A stretch of DNA of 64,000 bases from assembly GCF_000023025.1 (NCBI RefSeq), contig NC_012997.1, positions 1,286,764 to 1,350,763 of the forward strand, given 5' to 3'. Below the pieces are notes generated by a model. It saw only the letters and a program-made list of their open reading frames with translations. It searched no databases and was not told where the DNA came from. The stretch's first letter is position 1; each line of letters opens with the position of its first letter. The stretch comes from Teredinibacter turnerae T7901. GTDB taxonomy: Bacteria > Pseudomonadota > Gammaproteobacteria > Pseudomonadales > Cellvibrionaceae. Of the stretch, positions 45,184 to 54,192 are shown piece by piece. A program made the translations under genes and the position numbers.

Positions 45184-47037
45184 TTAGCGGCCAACCGCGT
45201 AGGCCTGCATCAGCCGTGGCGTTGCCGCCGCGCGGAGTAACCCGTCGGGGTCTCTGGCGGCGGCGGTCAGGCGTCCGGCAGACCATGCTGGTGCTACTTT
45301 TACATCGTGACCGCGGCGGGTAAGTTCATCAATCACGGATTGCCCGAGGTTCTCTTCCACCACTATTACGTTTGGCATGGCAGTGCGCGGATAAAAGGAG
45401 CCGGGTGCGTGCATGCTATGAAACAGTGGCATATCAATCGCCTGCTGCAGAGGCAACTTATGGTTGATCAGTCGCACCAGTAATGACAGTTGCCATTGGT
45501 CCTGCTGGTCGCCGCCCGGGGTACCGCAGCTGAGGGCGCTGCCGTCATCGGCGAAAGCGAGGGTGGGGGTGAGCGTGGTGCGCGGCCGTTTACCGGGAAC
45601 CAGGCTGCCGGGTAGATCTGGTGTGAGCCAGAAAATCTGGGCACGGGTGTTGAGGGCAAAGCCGAGTCCTGGGACGGTGGGCGAAGACTGCGGCCAGCCG
45701 CCTGAGGGCGTTGCCGAGACCATATTGCCAAACCGATCGATAACATCGAAATGCACCGTATCACCCGGCTTGGTGGTGGCCCTTAAGTGCGCCATGGTAG
45801 GCTCTCCGAGTCCACCGCCATCAGCGGATTTGGTGGTGTCTCTCAAGTGCGCCATGGTGGGCTCGCCCACCCCCAGCCCGCCGCCGTCGCCGCCGTCGGC
45901 AATCCTGACTTGAGCAAGGGTGGTTGCTACTTGCGCCTCAAAACCGGGGATAACCCCGGGGTTCAAATCAACACCTGACCGTTCGCCAATTAATGCGCGG
46001 CGTTCGCTGGCGTATTTATCGCTTAGCAGCGTCGCCATTGGTACGTCGGAAAAATCCGGATCGCCGTAGTAGGCTTCCCGGTCGGCAAAGGCCAGCTTCA
46101 GGGCTTCCAGCAGCAGGTGAATAAATTCCGGGTCGTTACTATGCATACGGCTGAGGTCGTAGCCTTCCAGCAACTTGAGTGCCTGTAACAGCACCGGGCC
46201 CTGGCCCCAGGGGCCAGTTTTGCAAATTGTCCAATCGTGGTAGTGACTGGTGGTGGGCGTTTCGTAGCTGGCCTCCCAGCGTGCCATATCATCGCCGGTC
46301 AGAAATCCAACGTGGCGTTCTCCACTGGCGTCCATCAGGGGTTCGGCACGGTTAAATTTGTCGATCGCCTCGGCGACAAACCCTTGTGACCAGGTGTAAC
46401 GCGCACGCTCTATCTGTTGTTCACGACTCCCGTTCCCTGCCTCTTTGATTATCCGCCGCCAGGTGTTCGCCAGTGTTGGATTGCGAAATAGCCGCCCTGC
46501 ACGCGGTACTTCGCCTCCGGGCAGCCAAACGGGTGCCGAGCTGAGCCATTCAGTACGAAATGCGTCGGCAACTTCACTTAAAGCGCGCGCGGCGCCGCCC
46601 AATAGCGGGTGGCCCGCTTCGGCATAGTGGATTGCCGGTTCGAGCACATCTTTTAGCCGCAGCGAGCCGTAGTCGCGCAGCAGTTTAAGCCAGGCGTCAA
46701 AGGCACCGGGGACAACACCGGCGATCAGCCCGGAGCCTGGAACGGAGGTCAATCCCTGATTGCGGAAGGCGGCGATCGACGCTGCTGCTGGCGCAACGCC
46801 CTGACCACAGAGAACCGAAGTGCGGTTTGCTTGCGCGGCGTGGAACAGAATAGGTACTTCGCCAGCGGGCCCGCACAGGTGAGGTTCCACAACCTGCAGG
46901 GTAAAGCCTACGGCAACCGCGGCATCAAACGCGTTGCCGCCGCGCTCAAGCATGGCCATGCCGACGCTTGAAGCGATCCAGTGAGTGGAGCTGACAACGC
47001 CAAACGTGCCGCAAATTTCGGGGCGAGTGGTAAACAT
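45184..47037 (-). CDS. Gamma-glutamyltransferase-family Ntn hydrolase
   Basis: A 617-residue member of the GGT family, which matures by self-cleavage before a threonine. The predicted nucleophile is Thr427 in GDTVHFDVIDRFGNMVSATPSGGW. ERGGNAFDAAVA near the N-terminus and the SCGTPGGDQQDQWQL substrate loop are also typical. Just before the nucleophile lies an internal duplication (GEPTMAHLRDTTK / GEPTMAHLRATTK with Gly/Asp spacers). No signal peptide is evident, so it may act in the cytoplasm, hydrolysing an amide rather than glutathione. Last gene of an operon with the cupin and FAD monooxygenase genes. Confidence 0.88.
   Translation of the reverse strand: MFTTRPEICGTFGVVSSTHWIASSVGMAMLERGGNAFDAAVAVGFTLQVVEPHLCGPAGEVPILFHAAQANRTSVLCGQGVAPAAASIAAFRNQGLTSVPGSGLIAGVVPGAFDAWLKLLRDYGSLRLKDVLEPAIHYAEAGHPLLGGAARALSEVADAFRTEWLSSAPVWLPGGEVPRAGRLFRNPTLANTWRRIIKEAGNGSREQQIERARYTWSQGFVAEAIDKFNRAEPLMDASGERHVGFLTGDDMARWEASYETPTTSHYHDWTICKTGPWGQGPVLLQALKLLEGYDLSRMHSNDPEFIHLLLEALKLAFADREAYYGDPDFSDVPMATLLSDKYASERRALIGERSGVDLNPGVIPGFEAQVATTLAQVRIADGGDGGGLGVGEPTMAHLRDTTKSADGGGLGEPTMAHLRATTKPGDTVHFDVIDRFGNMVSATPSGGWPQSSPTVPGLGFALNTRAQIFWLTPDLPGSLVPGKRPRTTLTPTLAFADDGSALSCGTPGGDQQDQWQLSLLVRLINHKLPLQQAIDMPLFHSMHAPGSFYPRTAMPNVIVVEENLGQSVIDELTRRGHDVKVAPAWSAGRLTAAARDPDGLLRAAATPRLMQAYAVGR
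45771..45888. repeat. In-gene tandem duplication (about 57-60 bp) in the GGT-like gene
   Basis: Two adjacent copies start TTGGTGGTG at about 45771 and 45830, each containing AAGTGCGCCATGGT and GGCTC. They encode the repeated GEPTMAHLRxTTK block. The spacer to the right is made of further GCC-rich triplets (Gly-Gly-Asp). Confidence 0.8.
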
Positions 47038-47194
47038 AGGTGCCTCGTTAGGGGGTAAGGACGCAGCAGGGCGTCACCGGGACGATGAAATAGCGAAGCA
47101 CACCGCGACTGTTTCGGATTCTGAGCCGCCTCTGTGGCGGCGCAGCAACCGGAGGCGGCGGCAGCGCCGCAAGCCGATCCGAGAGTGCAGGCAC
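47038..47194 (-). other. GC-rich spacer within the monooxygenase-cupin-GGT operon
   Basis: A 157-bp intercistronic gap with a GCCGCC/GGCGGC hairpin (about 47125-47141) and more GC-rich palindromic sequence. It may reduce read-through into or stabilise the GGT message. Confidence 0.4.
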
Positions 47195-47722
47195 TCAAGG
47201 ATTTAGATGGCGTTCCCTATTTTGGAACAGGCTGTCATCGGTAAATCCCGCGGTTTCTGGTTTGCCGCGGCCGAGCATGACTTGAAGGTAAACATCTTCT
47301 TCAGTTTGGTTGATGTAGCCGTGAATAACTCCGGCGGGGCAGGAAATCATTTCCCAAGGGCCCAGTTCGCTGCTGAGACGATTGCCGTCCTCATCTTCGA
47401 TAAACACAACGCAGCGACCTTTGAGGACAAAGAAAATTTCCTCGACTTCGTGGGTGTGTGGGGCGTTTGCCTGGCCGGGCGGTACCAGCATGATGGAGAG
47501 TGTGAAGTTGCCGGCAGGAACGATAGTGCTGTCTTCGTGTTTGCCTGAAGCGCCAGCGCCCACGAAACGATGCTGGGCTCGTCTATAGCCGTCGATATTC
47601 GCATCGGCAAAAGCATCCCAGTCGGGCGTCAGGTCCTTAAAGCGCGAGACGTACTTGTCCATGATCTCTTCGAGTGGTATGTCGACCAGCTCGGGTTGTC
47701 TTGGGTGGCGGGCAATGGCCAT
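47195..47722 (-). CDS. Cupin-domain protein
   Basis: A 175-residue single-domain cupin. Motif 1 is PPGQANAPHTHEVEEIFFVLKG (two His and a Glu for metal binding, about 87-108) and motif 2 is GPWEMISCPAGVIHGYIN (about 126-143). It could be a small metal-dependent dioxygenase or isomerase acting on the product of the adjacent FAD monooxygenase, or a sensor. The sequence does not decide. Shine-Dalgarno AGGAG overlaps the stop of the monooxygenase gene upstream. Confidence 0.85.
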   Translation of the reverse strand: MAIARHPRQPELVDIPLEEIMDKYVSRFKDLTPDWDAFADANIDGYRRAQHRFVGAGASGKHEDSTIVPAGNFTLSIMLVPPGQANAPHTHEVEEIFFVLKGRCVVFIEDEDGNRLSSELGPWEMISCPAGVIHGYINQTEEDVYLQVMLGRGKPETAGFTDDSLFQNRERHLNP

Positions 47723-47733
47723 GGCAATTTCTC

Positions 47734-48957
47734 CTAAAGGGTGGCGTTAGCGTCGTTAAGGCTGTCGATCATGCAGGCGCGGCGGATAAACGCGTCGTGT
47801 TCCACCTGGGTTTCTGCTTGACGACGAATAGCGGCAAGTTTCTCCGCGCGTTTGGCGGGATCGGTTTCCCCCAGTGTTTCTTTGTTGCGAATACTTTGGG
47901 CCTGAACGTAGTCAATTTGCCCCTTGCGGCGCTGGCGGGTGTAGCGGTTAAACAGGGGCTGATAATCGACACCGTCCGACCAAATGCAGGCGATTTTTTC
48001 GGCCAGATTTACCGCGTCGTGGATACCACCATTCATTCCCATGCCGCCAACCGGATTGTTAACGTGTGCAGCGTCACCGGCGAGAAGTACGCGACCCTGA
48101 TTAAACGTGGCGGCAACTCGCTGGTGCACATGGTAGAGGGCGACGTTGACGATATCGTATGGTGTATCTGATGGGCAGAATTTCTGGAGGCGGGCTTCGA
48201 CGGCTTCTGCAGACGTGAGCTCTGTTTCACTCTGTTCCGGCAGAGTCGGACTCACCGAGCGCCACATGCCTGAACCGTCTTCGCCGCGGGCTTTAAACAG
48301 ATTCATCCACTGGTTCGGATCGGAAAAATAGTTGCGGTTGGTGATGGCCTCGCTGAGGTTGGTAAAGTCGTAGCGGGTATCGATTTTTATAAAACGTTCT
48401 GGCCAGGTGAAACCCTCGAATTCGATGTCCAGCAGCTTGCGTACAGTGCTGCGTCCACCATCACAACCCACCAGGAAGCGACCGTCGATTGATACGCTTT
48501 CGCCTTCGGCAGTCTCAACCGTCGCGATCACGCCTTCGTCGTTTTGTTGAATGCCGGTGAGGCGTGTGGACATGCGTAAATCAAAACCCGCGTCGTCTTT
48601 CAGCCGGTCGAGTACCGTCAGGACAATTTTGTACTGCTCCCACTGCAGCACGTATGGGTGTTTAGGCGGCTCCGCCATAGCGCCAATATCAAAACGGCCT
48701 ACCAGCTCACCAGTGACCCGGTCGATGTAATGAAAAACCGGAGATACCAGCCCTTGCTCCAGGCCGTCTTCCAGTAACCCCAGCTCGTCCAGCATGGCAA
48801 CCGTCGGTGGATGGCAAGAGGCCGCCCGGCAATCAATTTCAGGTGAAGCCAGCGCCTCGATCATGGTCACGGGTATGTCTTGGGCGCGCAGCGCGTAAGC
48901 GAGAACGGCGCCCACAGGGCCAGCGCCGACGATAAGTACAGTGTTCGTTTTTGCCAT
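47734..48957 (-). CDS. FAD-dependent aromatic monooxygenase (PHBH/MhpA-like)
   Basis: A 407-residue group A flavoprotein hydroxylase. FAD-binding GAGPVGAVLAYAL (about 10-22), the DG-type motif in FLVGCDGGRSTVRKLL (about 155-170), and the GD motif GRVLLAGDAAHVNNPVGGMGMNGGIHDAVNLAEK (about 280-313). It uses NAD(P)H and oxygen to hydroxylate a phenolic ring. I chose the ATG at 48957 with GGAG upstream. The frame is open to 49011. It is divergent from the acetaldehyde dehydrogenase gene, sharing the operator at 49000. It may prepare the second ring or a side product of the pathway. Confidence 0.9.
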   Translation of the reverse strand: MAKTNTVLIVGAGPVGAVLAYALRAQDIPVTMIEALASPEIDCRAASCHPPTVAMLDELGLLEDGLEQGLVSPVFHYIDRVTGELVGRFDIGAMAEPPKHPYVLQWEQYKIVLTVLDRLKDDAGFDLRMSTRLTGIQQNDEGVIATVETAEGESVSIDGRFLVGCDGGRSTVRKLLDIEFEGFTWPERFIKIDTRYDFTNLSEAITNRNYFSDPNQWMNLFKARGEDGSGMWRSVSPTLPEQSETELTSAEAVEARLQKFCPSDTPYDIVNVALYHVHQRVAATFNQGRVLLAGDAAHVNNPVGGMGMNGGIHDAVNLAEKIACIWSDGVDYQPLFNRYTRQRRKGQIDYVQAQSIRNKETLGETDPAKRAEKLAAIRRQAETQVEHDAFIRRACMIDSLNDANATL

Positions 48958-48999
48958 TGCGGATCTCCGCCTTAGTGTATGATATAGGTATACGGTAAC

Positions 49000-49012
49000 A
49001 TTGTATGACAAT
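49000..49012 (+). promoter_or_regulatory. FadR/GntR-type operator, site 6
   Basis: ATTGTATGACAAT, a perfect copy (the reverse complement of site 1), between the divergent FAD monooxygenase and acetaldehyde dehydrogenase genes. A GGTATACGG sequence at 48987-48995 resembles the core of the second operator type. Confidence 0.78.
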
Positions 49013-49138
49013 ACTATTAGATGCTATATTGGCTGCCATGTCCAGTTGTAGTGTGTGTAGTCGTTACTTATCCGGTTTCAACTTGCAGGCGATTGCTGGA
49101 GGACAGCGCATTTTGCGTGAGCAGAATCAGAGGGTTAT

Positions 49139-50047
49139 ATGAGTAAAAAACTGAGAGCGGTCATCATTGGGCCGGGGAATATTGGCACCGATCTGCTAAT
49201 GAAAGCGCAACGCAGTGCGTGGATTGAGCCTGTCTGGATGGTTGGTATTGTCGAGTCGGAAGGTATCAAGCGCGCGCAGGAAATGGGTGTGAAAACCTCT
49301 ATCACTGGTGTCGACGGCATATTGCCGTACATTGAGCAAGACGATATTCGGATCGCCTTCGATGCCACATCCGCCTACGCCCACAAGGACAATGCGGAAA
49401 AACTCAATGCTGCCGGTGTAATTATGATCGACCTCACTCCTGCAGCATTAGGCCCGTTCTGTGTTCCTCCGGTGAACCTCGCCGACCATGCTGCGAGCCT
49501 GGCTATGAATGTCAACATGGTGACCTGTGGTGGCCAGGCGACAATCCCTATAGTTGCGGCAGTGTCATCGGTGCAACCGGTAGCGTATGGCGAAATTGTG
49601 GCGACCGTCAGCTCTAAATCTGTTGGCCCGGGCACCCGCAAAAATATTGATGAATTCACGCGCACCACCGCCAAGGCCATAGAGCAGGTGGGCGGCGCTG
49701 CGCGAGGCAAAGCCATCATCATTATCAATCCCGCCGAGCCACCGTTGCTAATGCGCGATACCGTACATTGCATAACCCAACACGAGCCGGACCGCGAGGC
49801 GATTATCCGCGCAGTGCTAGAGCAGGTAGCGGAAGTCCAAAAGTATGTGCCGGGATACCGCGTAAAAAATGGCCCGGTATTCGACGGCAACCGGGTATCG
49901 GTGTACCTCGAAGTGGAAGGTTTGGGCGATTTCCTGCCCAAATATGCAGGTAACCTCGACATCATGACCGCTGCTGGCCTGCGCACCGCAGAATTGTTTG
50001 CTGAGCAGGTCGCCAACCAAAAACTGCAACTACCCGCGCGTGGCTAA
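49139..50047 (+). CDS. Acetaldehyde dehydrogenase (acylating)
   Basis: Converts acetaldehyde, NAD+ and CoA to acetyl-CoA (MhpF/BphJ/CarF family). 302 residues. N-terminal [14 protein letters not shown] dinucleotide-binding loop and catalytic Cys130 in [41 protein letters not shown] is family typical. It works as a channelling complex with the aldolase encoded 50 bp downstream, and this is the usual last step of meta-cleavage pathways. First gene of a three-gene operon with the aldolase and reductase. Confidence 0.96.
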   Translation: MSKKLRAVIIGPGNIGTDLLMKAQRSAWIEPVWMVGIVESEGIKRAQEMGVKTSITGVDGILPYIEQDDIRIAFDATSAYAHKDNAEKLNAAGVIMIDLTPAALGPFCVPPVNLADHAASLAMNVNMVTCGGQATIPIVAAVSSVQPVAYGEIVATVSSKSVGPGTRKNIDEFTRTTAKAIEQVGGAARGKAIIIINPAEPPLLMRDTVHCITQHEPDREAIIRAVLEQVAEVQKYVPGYRVKNGPVFDGNRVSVYLEVEGLGDFLPKYAGNLDIMTAAGLRTAELFAEQVANQKLQLPARG

Positions 50048-50097
50048 CCGGAGCACCCTGAACATTTAGTGGTGTTTTAGATCCCTAGGAGAATTTT

Positions 50098-51123
50098 ATG
50101 AGCGAAGCAGACAAGAAGATTATTCTGCACGATATGAGTTTGCGCGACGGGATGCACGCGAAGCGGCATCAGATCAGTGTGCAACAAATGATAGACGTGG
50201 CCTGCGGCCTTGATGAGGCGGGAGTACCGTTGATCGAAATTACCCACGGCGATGGCCTGGGCGGCAGCTCGGTCAATTATGGATTTCCCGCGCATACCGA
50301 TGAAGCCTATTTTGCGGCGGTTATCCCGCGCATGAAAAACGCAAAAATCTCGGCATTGCTGATTCCTGGCATAGGCACCGTCGATGAATTAAAAATGGCG
50401 CATAGCGCGGGCGTGGGGACGATACGCGTAGCCACCCACTGCACGGAAGCGGATGTTTCCGAACAGCATATTGCCACCGCCCGCACCATGGGCATGGATA
50501 CCGTCGGATTTCTCATGATGGCCCACATGATCTCGTCAGAAGCACTGCTCGAGCAGGCGAAGCTGATGGAATCCTACGGTGCCAACTGCATTTATTACAC
50601 TGACTCGGCTGGCTATATGCTGCCTGAAGAAGTCACAGAAAAAATTACGCAATTGCGCCAGGCGCTCAAGCCGGAAACAGAGGTGGGCTTTCACGGGCAC
50701 CATAATCTGGGTATGGGGGTCGCCAATTCCGTGGCCGCCGTTAGGGCAGGGGCCAATCGTATCGATGGCTCAGTCGCTGGCCTGGGGGCCGGTGCAGGCA
50801 ACACACCGTTGGAAGTTTTCTGCGCAGTGTTGCACCGAATGGGCATCGCAGATGGCATCGATCTGAACAAAATTATGGATGTCGCTGAAGATTTAGTGGT
50901 GCCCATGATGGACCAGCCTATACGCGTTGATCGAGACGCATTAACCCTCGGCTACGCGGGTGTATACAGTTCATTCTTATTGTTTGCCAAGCGCGCAGAA
51001 AAGAAATACGGCGTACCTGCACGGGAACTGCTGGTGGAGTTGGGCCGGAGACGAACCGTGGGCGGGCAGGAAGATATGATTGATGATCTTGCCCTAACCC
51101 TGTCTCAGGCGAAACCTGCGTGA
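50098..51123 (+). CDS. 4-hydroxy-2-oxovalerate aldolase
   Basis: Splits 4-hydroxy-2-oxovalerate into pyruvate and acetaldehyde (MhpE/BphI/CarE family). 341 residues, preceded by AGGAG. Active-site Arg16-Asp17 and His20 in [37 protein letters not shown] (metal-binding His pair) and [17 protein letters not shown] are all intact. It receives the hydratase product (28690) and hands acetaldehyde to the dehydrogenase upstream. Confidence 0.97.
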   Translation: MSEADKKIILHDMSLRDGMHAKRHQISVQQMIDVACGLDEAGVPLIEITHGDGLGGSSVNYGFPAHTDEAYFAAVIPRMKNAKISALLIPGIGTVDELKMAHSAGVGTIRVATHCTEADVSEQHIATARTMGMDTVGFLMMAHMISSEALLEQAKLMESYGANCIYYTDSAGYMLPEEVTEKITQLRQALKPETEVGFHGHHNLGMGVANSVAAVRAGANRIDGSVAGLGAGAGNTPLEVFCAVLHRMGIADGIDLNKIMDVAEDLVVPMMDQPIRVDRDALTLGYAGVYSSFLLFAKRAEKKYGVPARELLVELGRRRTVGGQEDMIDDLALTLSQAKPA

Positions 51124-51184
51124 TGCATCCTTAAACCTGGCTCCTTGAAGCAATTCCAAATTAATTCAGTTCGGCAGTGAAAGT

Positions 51185-52153
51185 ATGAACGACAAGCCTG
51201 TAAAGTTACCCATCTCCGTTTCCGTTCAACAACTGCGCGATCTCTGTGAGGGCGTGCGCGAATACACACTCGCTGCGGTTGATGGCTGCGTGTTACCGGC
51301 CTTTGAAGCGGGTGCCCATATTGATATCACCGCGCCCAACGGCCAGACAAGGCAGTATTCCCTGTGTAATACCGCCGGTGATTGTCGCTCCTATATCATC
51401 GCTGTTAGGCGGGAAAGTGACGGTCGTGGAGGCTCCATAGCCATTCATGATCAACTGCAATTGAATTCCGTGGTAACCGTTAGCGGTTTGCGTAATGCAT
51501 TCCCGCTGGCAGTGAACGCGCCGAGGTCTTTGCTGTTCGCTGCCGGTATCGGCATTACCCCGTTGCTCGCGATGGCGCGCACCCTGCAGAGTTCGGGGCA
51601 GCCGTTTCACTTGCATTACAGTGTTCCAACGGCGACTCAGGCGCCGTACCTGGAAGAATTGCGAAGCGATCCGTTTGCTGGGAAGCTATCTGTCTATTTC
51701 AGTCGGGAGCAGGGCAGAATAGACGCCCCTGCAGTACTCGCGAACGCAGACCCTACGGCGCATATTTACGTGTGTGGTCCACAGCAATACCGCGACTATA
51801 TCCTGCAAAGCGCGCGTAACGCGGGCTGGCCGGAAGCGCAGTTGCACTATGAAGCCTTTGCCACGGAAATAAATGCCGCTGACAATAAACCCTTTGACGT
51901 GGTGATTGCCAGCACGGGTGCCCGGGTGGCTGTCAGGCCGACGCAAACGATTGTTGACGCACTTGACGAAAATGGTGTTACGGTGCCGGTATCTTGCGAA
52001 GTGGGGACCTGTGGCACTTGTTATGTTGGCGTGAAAGAAGGCGAAGTGGACCACCGCGATGCCTTTTTAACTGAAGACGAAAAGGCCAGCCAGGAGCACA
52101 TTCTCACCTGCTGCTCACGGGCGTTGTCGGATACGCTCGTACTCGATTTGTAA
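51185..52153 (+). CDS. Oxygenase reductase with C-terminal [2Fe-2S] domain (phthalate dioxygenase reductase/VanB-like)
   Basis: A 322-residue NAD(P)H:acceptor reductase. Flavin-binding RQYSLCN (about 58-64), NAD-binding LLFAAGIGITPLLAMA (about 118-133) and CGPQQYRDYI, then a C-terminal plant-type [2Fe-2S] domain with CEVGTCGTC and a distal Cys (about 272-309). This order is that of PDR/VanB class enzymes, not of CarAd, whose ferredoxin domain is N-terminal. It probably feeds electrons to the Rieske ferredoxin (44481) and CarAa-like oxygenase, giving an unusual combination of carriers. Confidence 0.9.
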   Translation: MNDKPVKLPISVSVQQLRDLCEGVREYTLAAVDGCVLPAFEAGAHIDITAPNGQTRQYSLCNTAGDCRSYIIAVRRESDGRGGSIAIHDQLQLNSVVTVSGLRNAFPLAVNAPRSLLFAAGIGITPLLAMARTLQSSGQPFHLHYSVPTATQAPYLEELRSDPFAGKLSVYFSREQGRIDAPAVLANADPTAHIYVCGPQQYRDYILQSARNAGWPEAQLHYEAFATEINAADNKPFDVVIASTGARVAVRPTQTIVDALDENGVTVPVSCEVGTCGTCYVGVKEGEVDHRDAFLTEDEKASQEHILTCCSRALSDTLVLDL

Positions 52154-52200
52154 CCGCCTTAGATTTTTAGCGGGTATCTTTGTGCCTGCGGGCGGCGGAA

Positions 52201-52246
52201 TTCTGGCCGGGGCTATTGTGATCGGGGCTGTTCTGGCCGGGGCTAT
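52201..52246 (+). repeat. 15-bp tandem repeat before the asparaginase gene
   Basis: Three 15-bp units of form TTCTGGCCGGGGCTA / TTGTGATCGGGGCTG / TTCTGGCCGGGGCTA. The last runs into TATAAT (52244-52249), which could be a -10 box. Confidence 0.75.
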
Positions 52247-52396
52247 AATGAATATCGGCAGGCGTGCCGCTGAGCGATTGCGTTCGAGCCTGCAAGGTCT
52301 GGCATAATTCCGTGCCTTTCACAGTACACCTGCCTTAACTTGGTTTTAAATGAACAACCGCCCAAGTATCAACCGCCGATTTGCCAGCGAGTAGCC

Positions 52397-53419
52397 ATGA
52401 CCCAAAAACGTATTTATGTCGCCTATACCGGCGGTACCATCGGAATGCTGAAAACGGCTGACGGCTATAGTCCTGCACCAGGTGTGCTCACGCATTATTT
52501 GCAGCAACATCCGGATTTTACCCGCGACGAAATGCCCGCGTTTGAAATAAACGAATACACCCATTTAATCGATTCGTCCAACATGCAGCCGGCCAATTGG
52601 CAGCAGATTGCTGAGGATATTCAGCGTCGCTACGACGACTACGATGGCTTTGTTATTCTGCACGGCACAGACACCATGGCGTACACCGCGTCTGCGCTGT
52701 CCTTCATGTTCGAAAATTTGTCAAAACCGGTGATTGTTACCGGCTCTCAGATTCCGTTGCTGACACCACGTTCAGATGGCCAGATTAACTTGCTAACCGC
52801 ACTATACCTGGCCGCTCAGCACCCCATTCCGGAAGTGACACTTTTATTCAACAACCATGTATTGCGCGGAAACCGAGCGACGAAAGCCCACTCCGACGGT
52901 TTTGACGCATTCGATTCGCCAAATTTTCCTGCGATTGTGGAGGCCGGCATCGAATACCGCCAATTAGTATCCCATCGAGCCGCAGGGGAGGGGGTTCTAA
53001 AGGTCTCGCCAATCACCGATCAACCCATAGCTATTGTGCGTTTTTTTCCGGGGATGGATGTCAGCCTCTTGGATTATTTTATTACCCAACCGGTAAAGGC
53101 GATTATTCTACAGACCTACGGTGTGGGTAACGCCCCGCATAAATCTCAGCTGGTAGAGCTCTTAAAAAAGGCCGATGAGGCCGACATAGTCGTCGTCAAT
53201 GTCAGTCAATGTTTTAAGGGGAAGGTTAATATGGGAGGTTATGCAACAGGCGGCACACTTGCAGCTTGCGGTGTTATCAGTGGCAACAATATGACACTCG
53301 AGGCCGTGGTCACCAAGCTGCAATACTTATTCAGCCAGCAGCATAGTGTCAGTCAGGTGCGGCAACTTATGCAGCAGGATTTACGGGGGGAGTTGGGACC
53401 TGTTAAAAGCGTCGGTTAA
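52397..53419 (+). CDS. ansA: Type I L-asparaginase (cytoplasmic)
   Basis: Hydrolyses asparagine to aspartate and ammonia. 340 residues. First nucleophile Thr in YVAYTGGTIGM, second catalytic Thr in ILHGTDTMAYTASAL, and HVLRGNRATKAHSDGFDAF typical of AnsA. I chose the ATG at 52397, giving MTQKRIYVAYTGGTIG like the family. The in-frame ATG at 52340 adds a non-conserved leader. No signal peptide. Probably a housekeeping gene, not part of the catabolic cluster. Confidence 0.94.
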   Translation: MTQKRIYVAYTGGTIGMLKTADGYSPAPGVLTHYLQQHPDFTRDEMPAFEINEYTHLIDSSNMQPANWQQIAEDIQRRYDDYDGFVILHGTDTMAYTASALSFMFENLSKPVIVTGSQIPLLTPRSDGQINLLTALYLAAQHPIPEVTLLFNNHVLRGNRATKAHSDGFDAFDSPNFPAIVEAGIEYRQLVSHRAAGEGVLKVSPITDQPIAIVRFFPGMDVSLLDYFITQPVKAIILQTYGVGNAPHKSQLVELLKKADEADIVVVNVSQCFKGKVNMGGYATGGTLAACGVISGNNMTLEAVVTKLQYLFSQQHSVSQVRQLMQQDLRGELGPVKSVG

Positions 53420-53787
53420 GACAAACGTATTTGAAAGCAGGTCACCAAAGCCCGGACGGTACACAGTGGTAGTAAAAAGCACTCTGCATTGGGGCGATAT
53501 TCGATAATACGGTTTACTTAGGGCCTGTTAACAATATTGGTCAGCTTGCTTGGGCCGTTAACATGATTTTGTCGAATAACATCTTCACAAAAATACCGCT
53601 TCTATTTTTTTGCGAAAACAGGCGTACTGCGTTTCCGCATAAATACAAAAGTTGTTTTTTCTACTATCTCATACACGCTTTTTAGGCGCCTAGCTTCTCG
53701 CGCAACATAGCGAAATGCCTGTTATGAAGTTAGACTCTGCCTTTTGGTTTTTCATAAAATGGCAGTCGACTAGGTGTTTTCGGTCCG
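53420..53787. other. Non-coding gap with a solitary MITE end
   Basis: No gene. TAGGGCCTGTTAACA at 53519-53533 is identical to the terminal repeat of the MITE at 56231-56514. No opposite end is found nearby. Confidence 0.6.
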
Positions 53788-54192
53788 CTAACGTGTGGCG
53801 GTTGGTTTCCATCGAATGGCCATTATTATAATTATTAAGGCAGTAGCTATTTCGAAGAAGCTAAAAAATAAATAAAAAAGTGTGCCTCCCATATAGACGG
53901 TATAGCTTTGTATTCCGCCAGATATTGTTGCTGCGACAATGTTTAAATATTTGTTTATTTTGTAGGATAGGTACCGTGAAAGGGGGATCATGATCATGGG
54001 GATTTGCATTATTATTGCAAAATAGAGTAGAAACTCTTCTGTAATTTTTATATCTCCAACTTCGCCAGATAATAACTGTTGTAGGGTGTCTGCATCGTGC
54101 ATTCCGAATACATCACAATATATGTAGTTTACGGTGAGAAAAATCCAAAGTGTCGATAAAAGTTTTTTAGTGTCGCCATCCCATTCAAACAT
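53788..54192 (-). CDS. Small membrane protein (DUF6326-like)
   Basis: 134 residues with four hydrophobic segments. The first is LLSTLWIFLTVNYIYCDVFGMHD, which resembles the DUF6326 family. Function unknown. A Shine-Dalgarno GGGAGAGA precedes the ATG. AT-rich compared with genes to the left. Confidence 0.72.
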   Translation of the reverse strand: MFEWDGDTKKLLSTLWIFLTVNYIYCDVFGMHDADTLQQLLSGEVGDIKITEEFLLYFAIIMQIPMIMIPLSRYLSYKINKYLNIVAATISGGIQSYTVYMGGTLFYLFFSFFEIATALIIIIMAIRWKPTATR

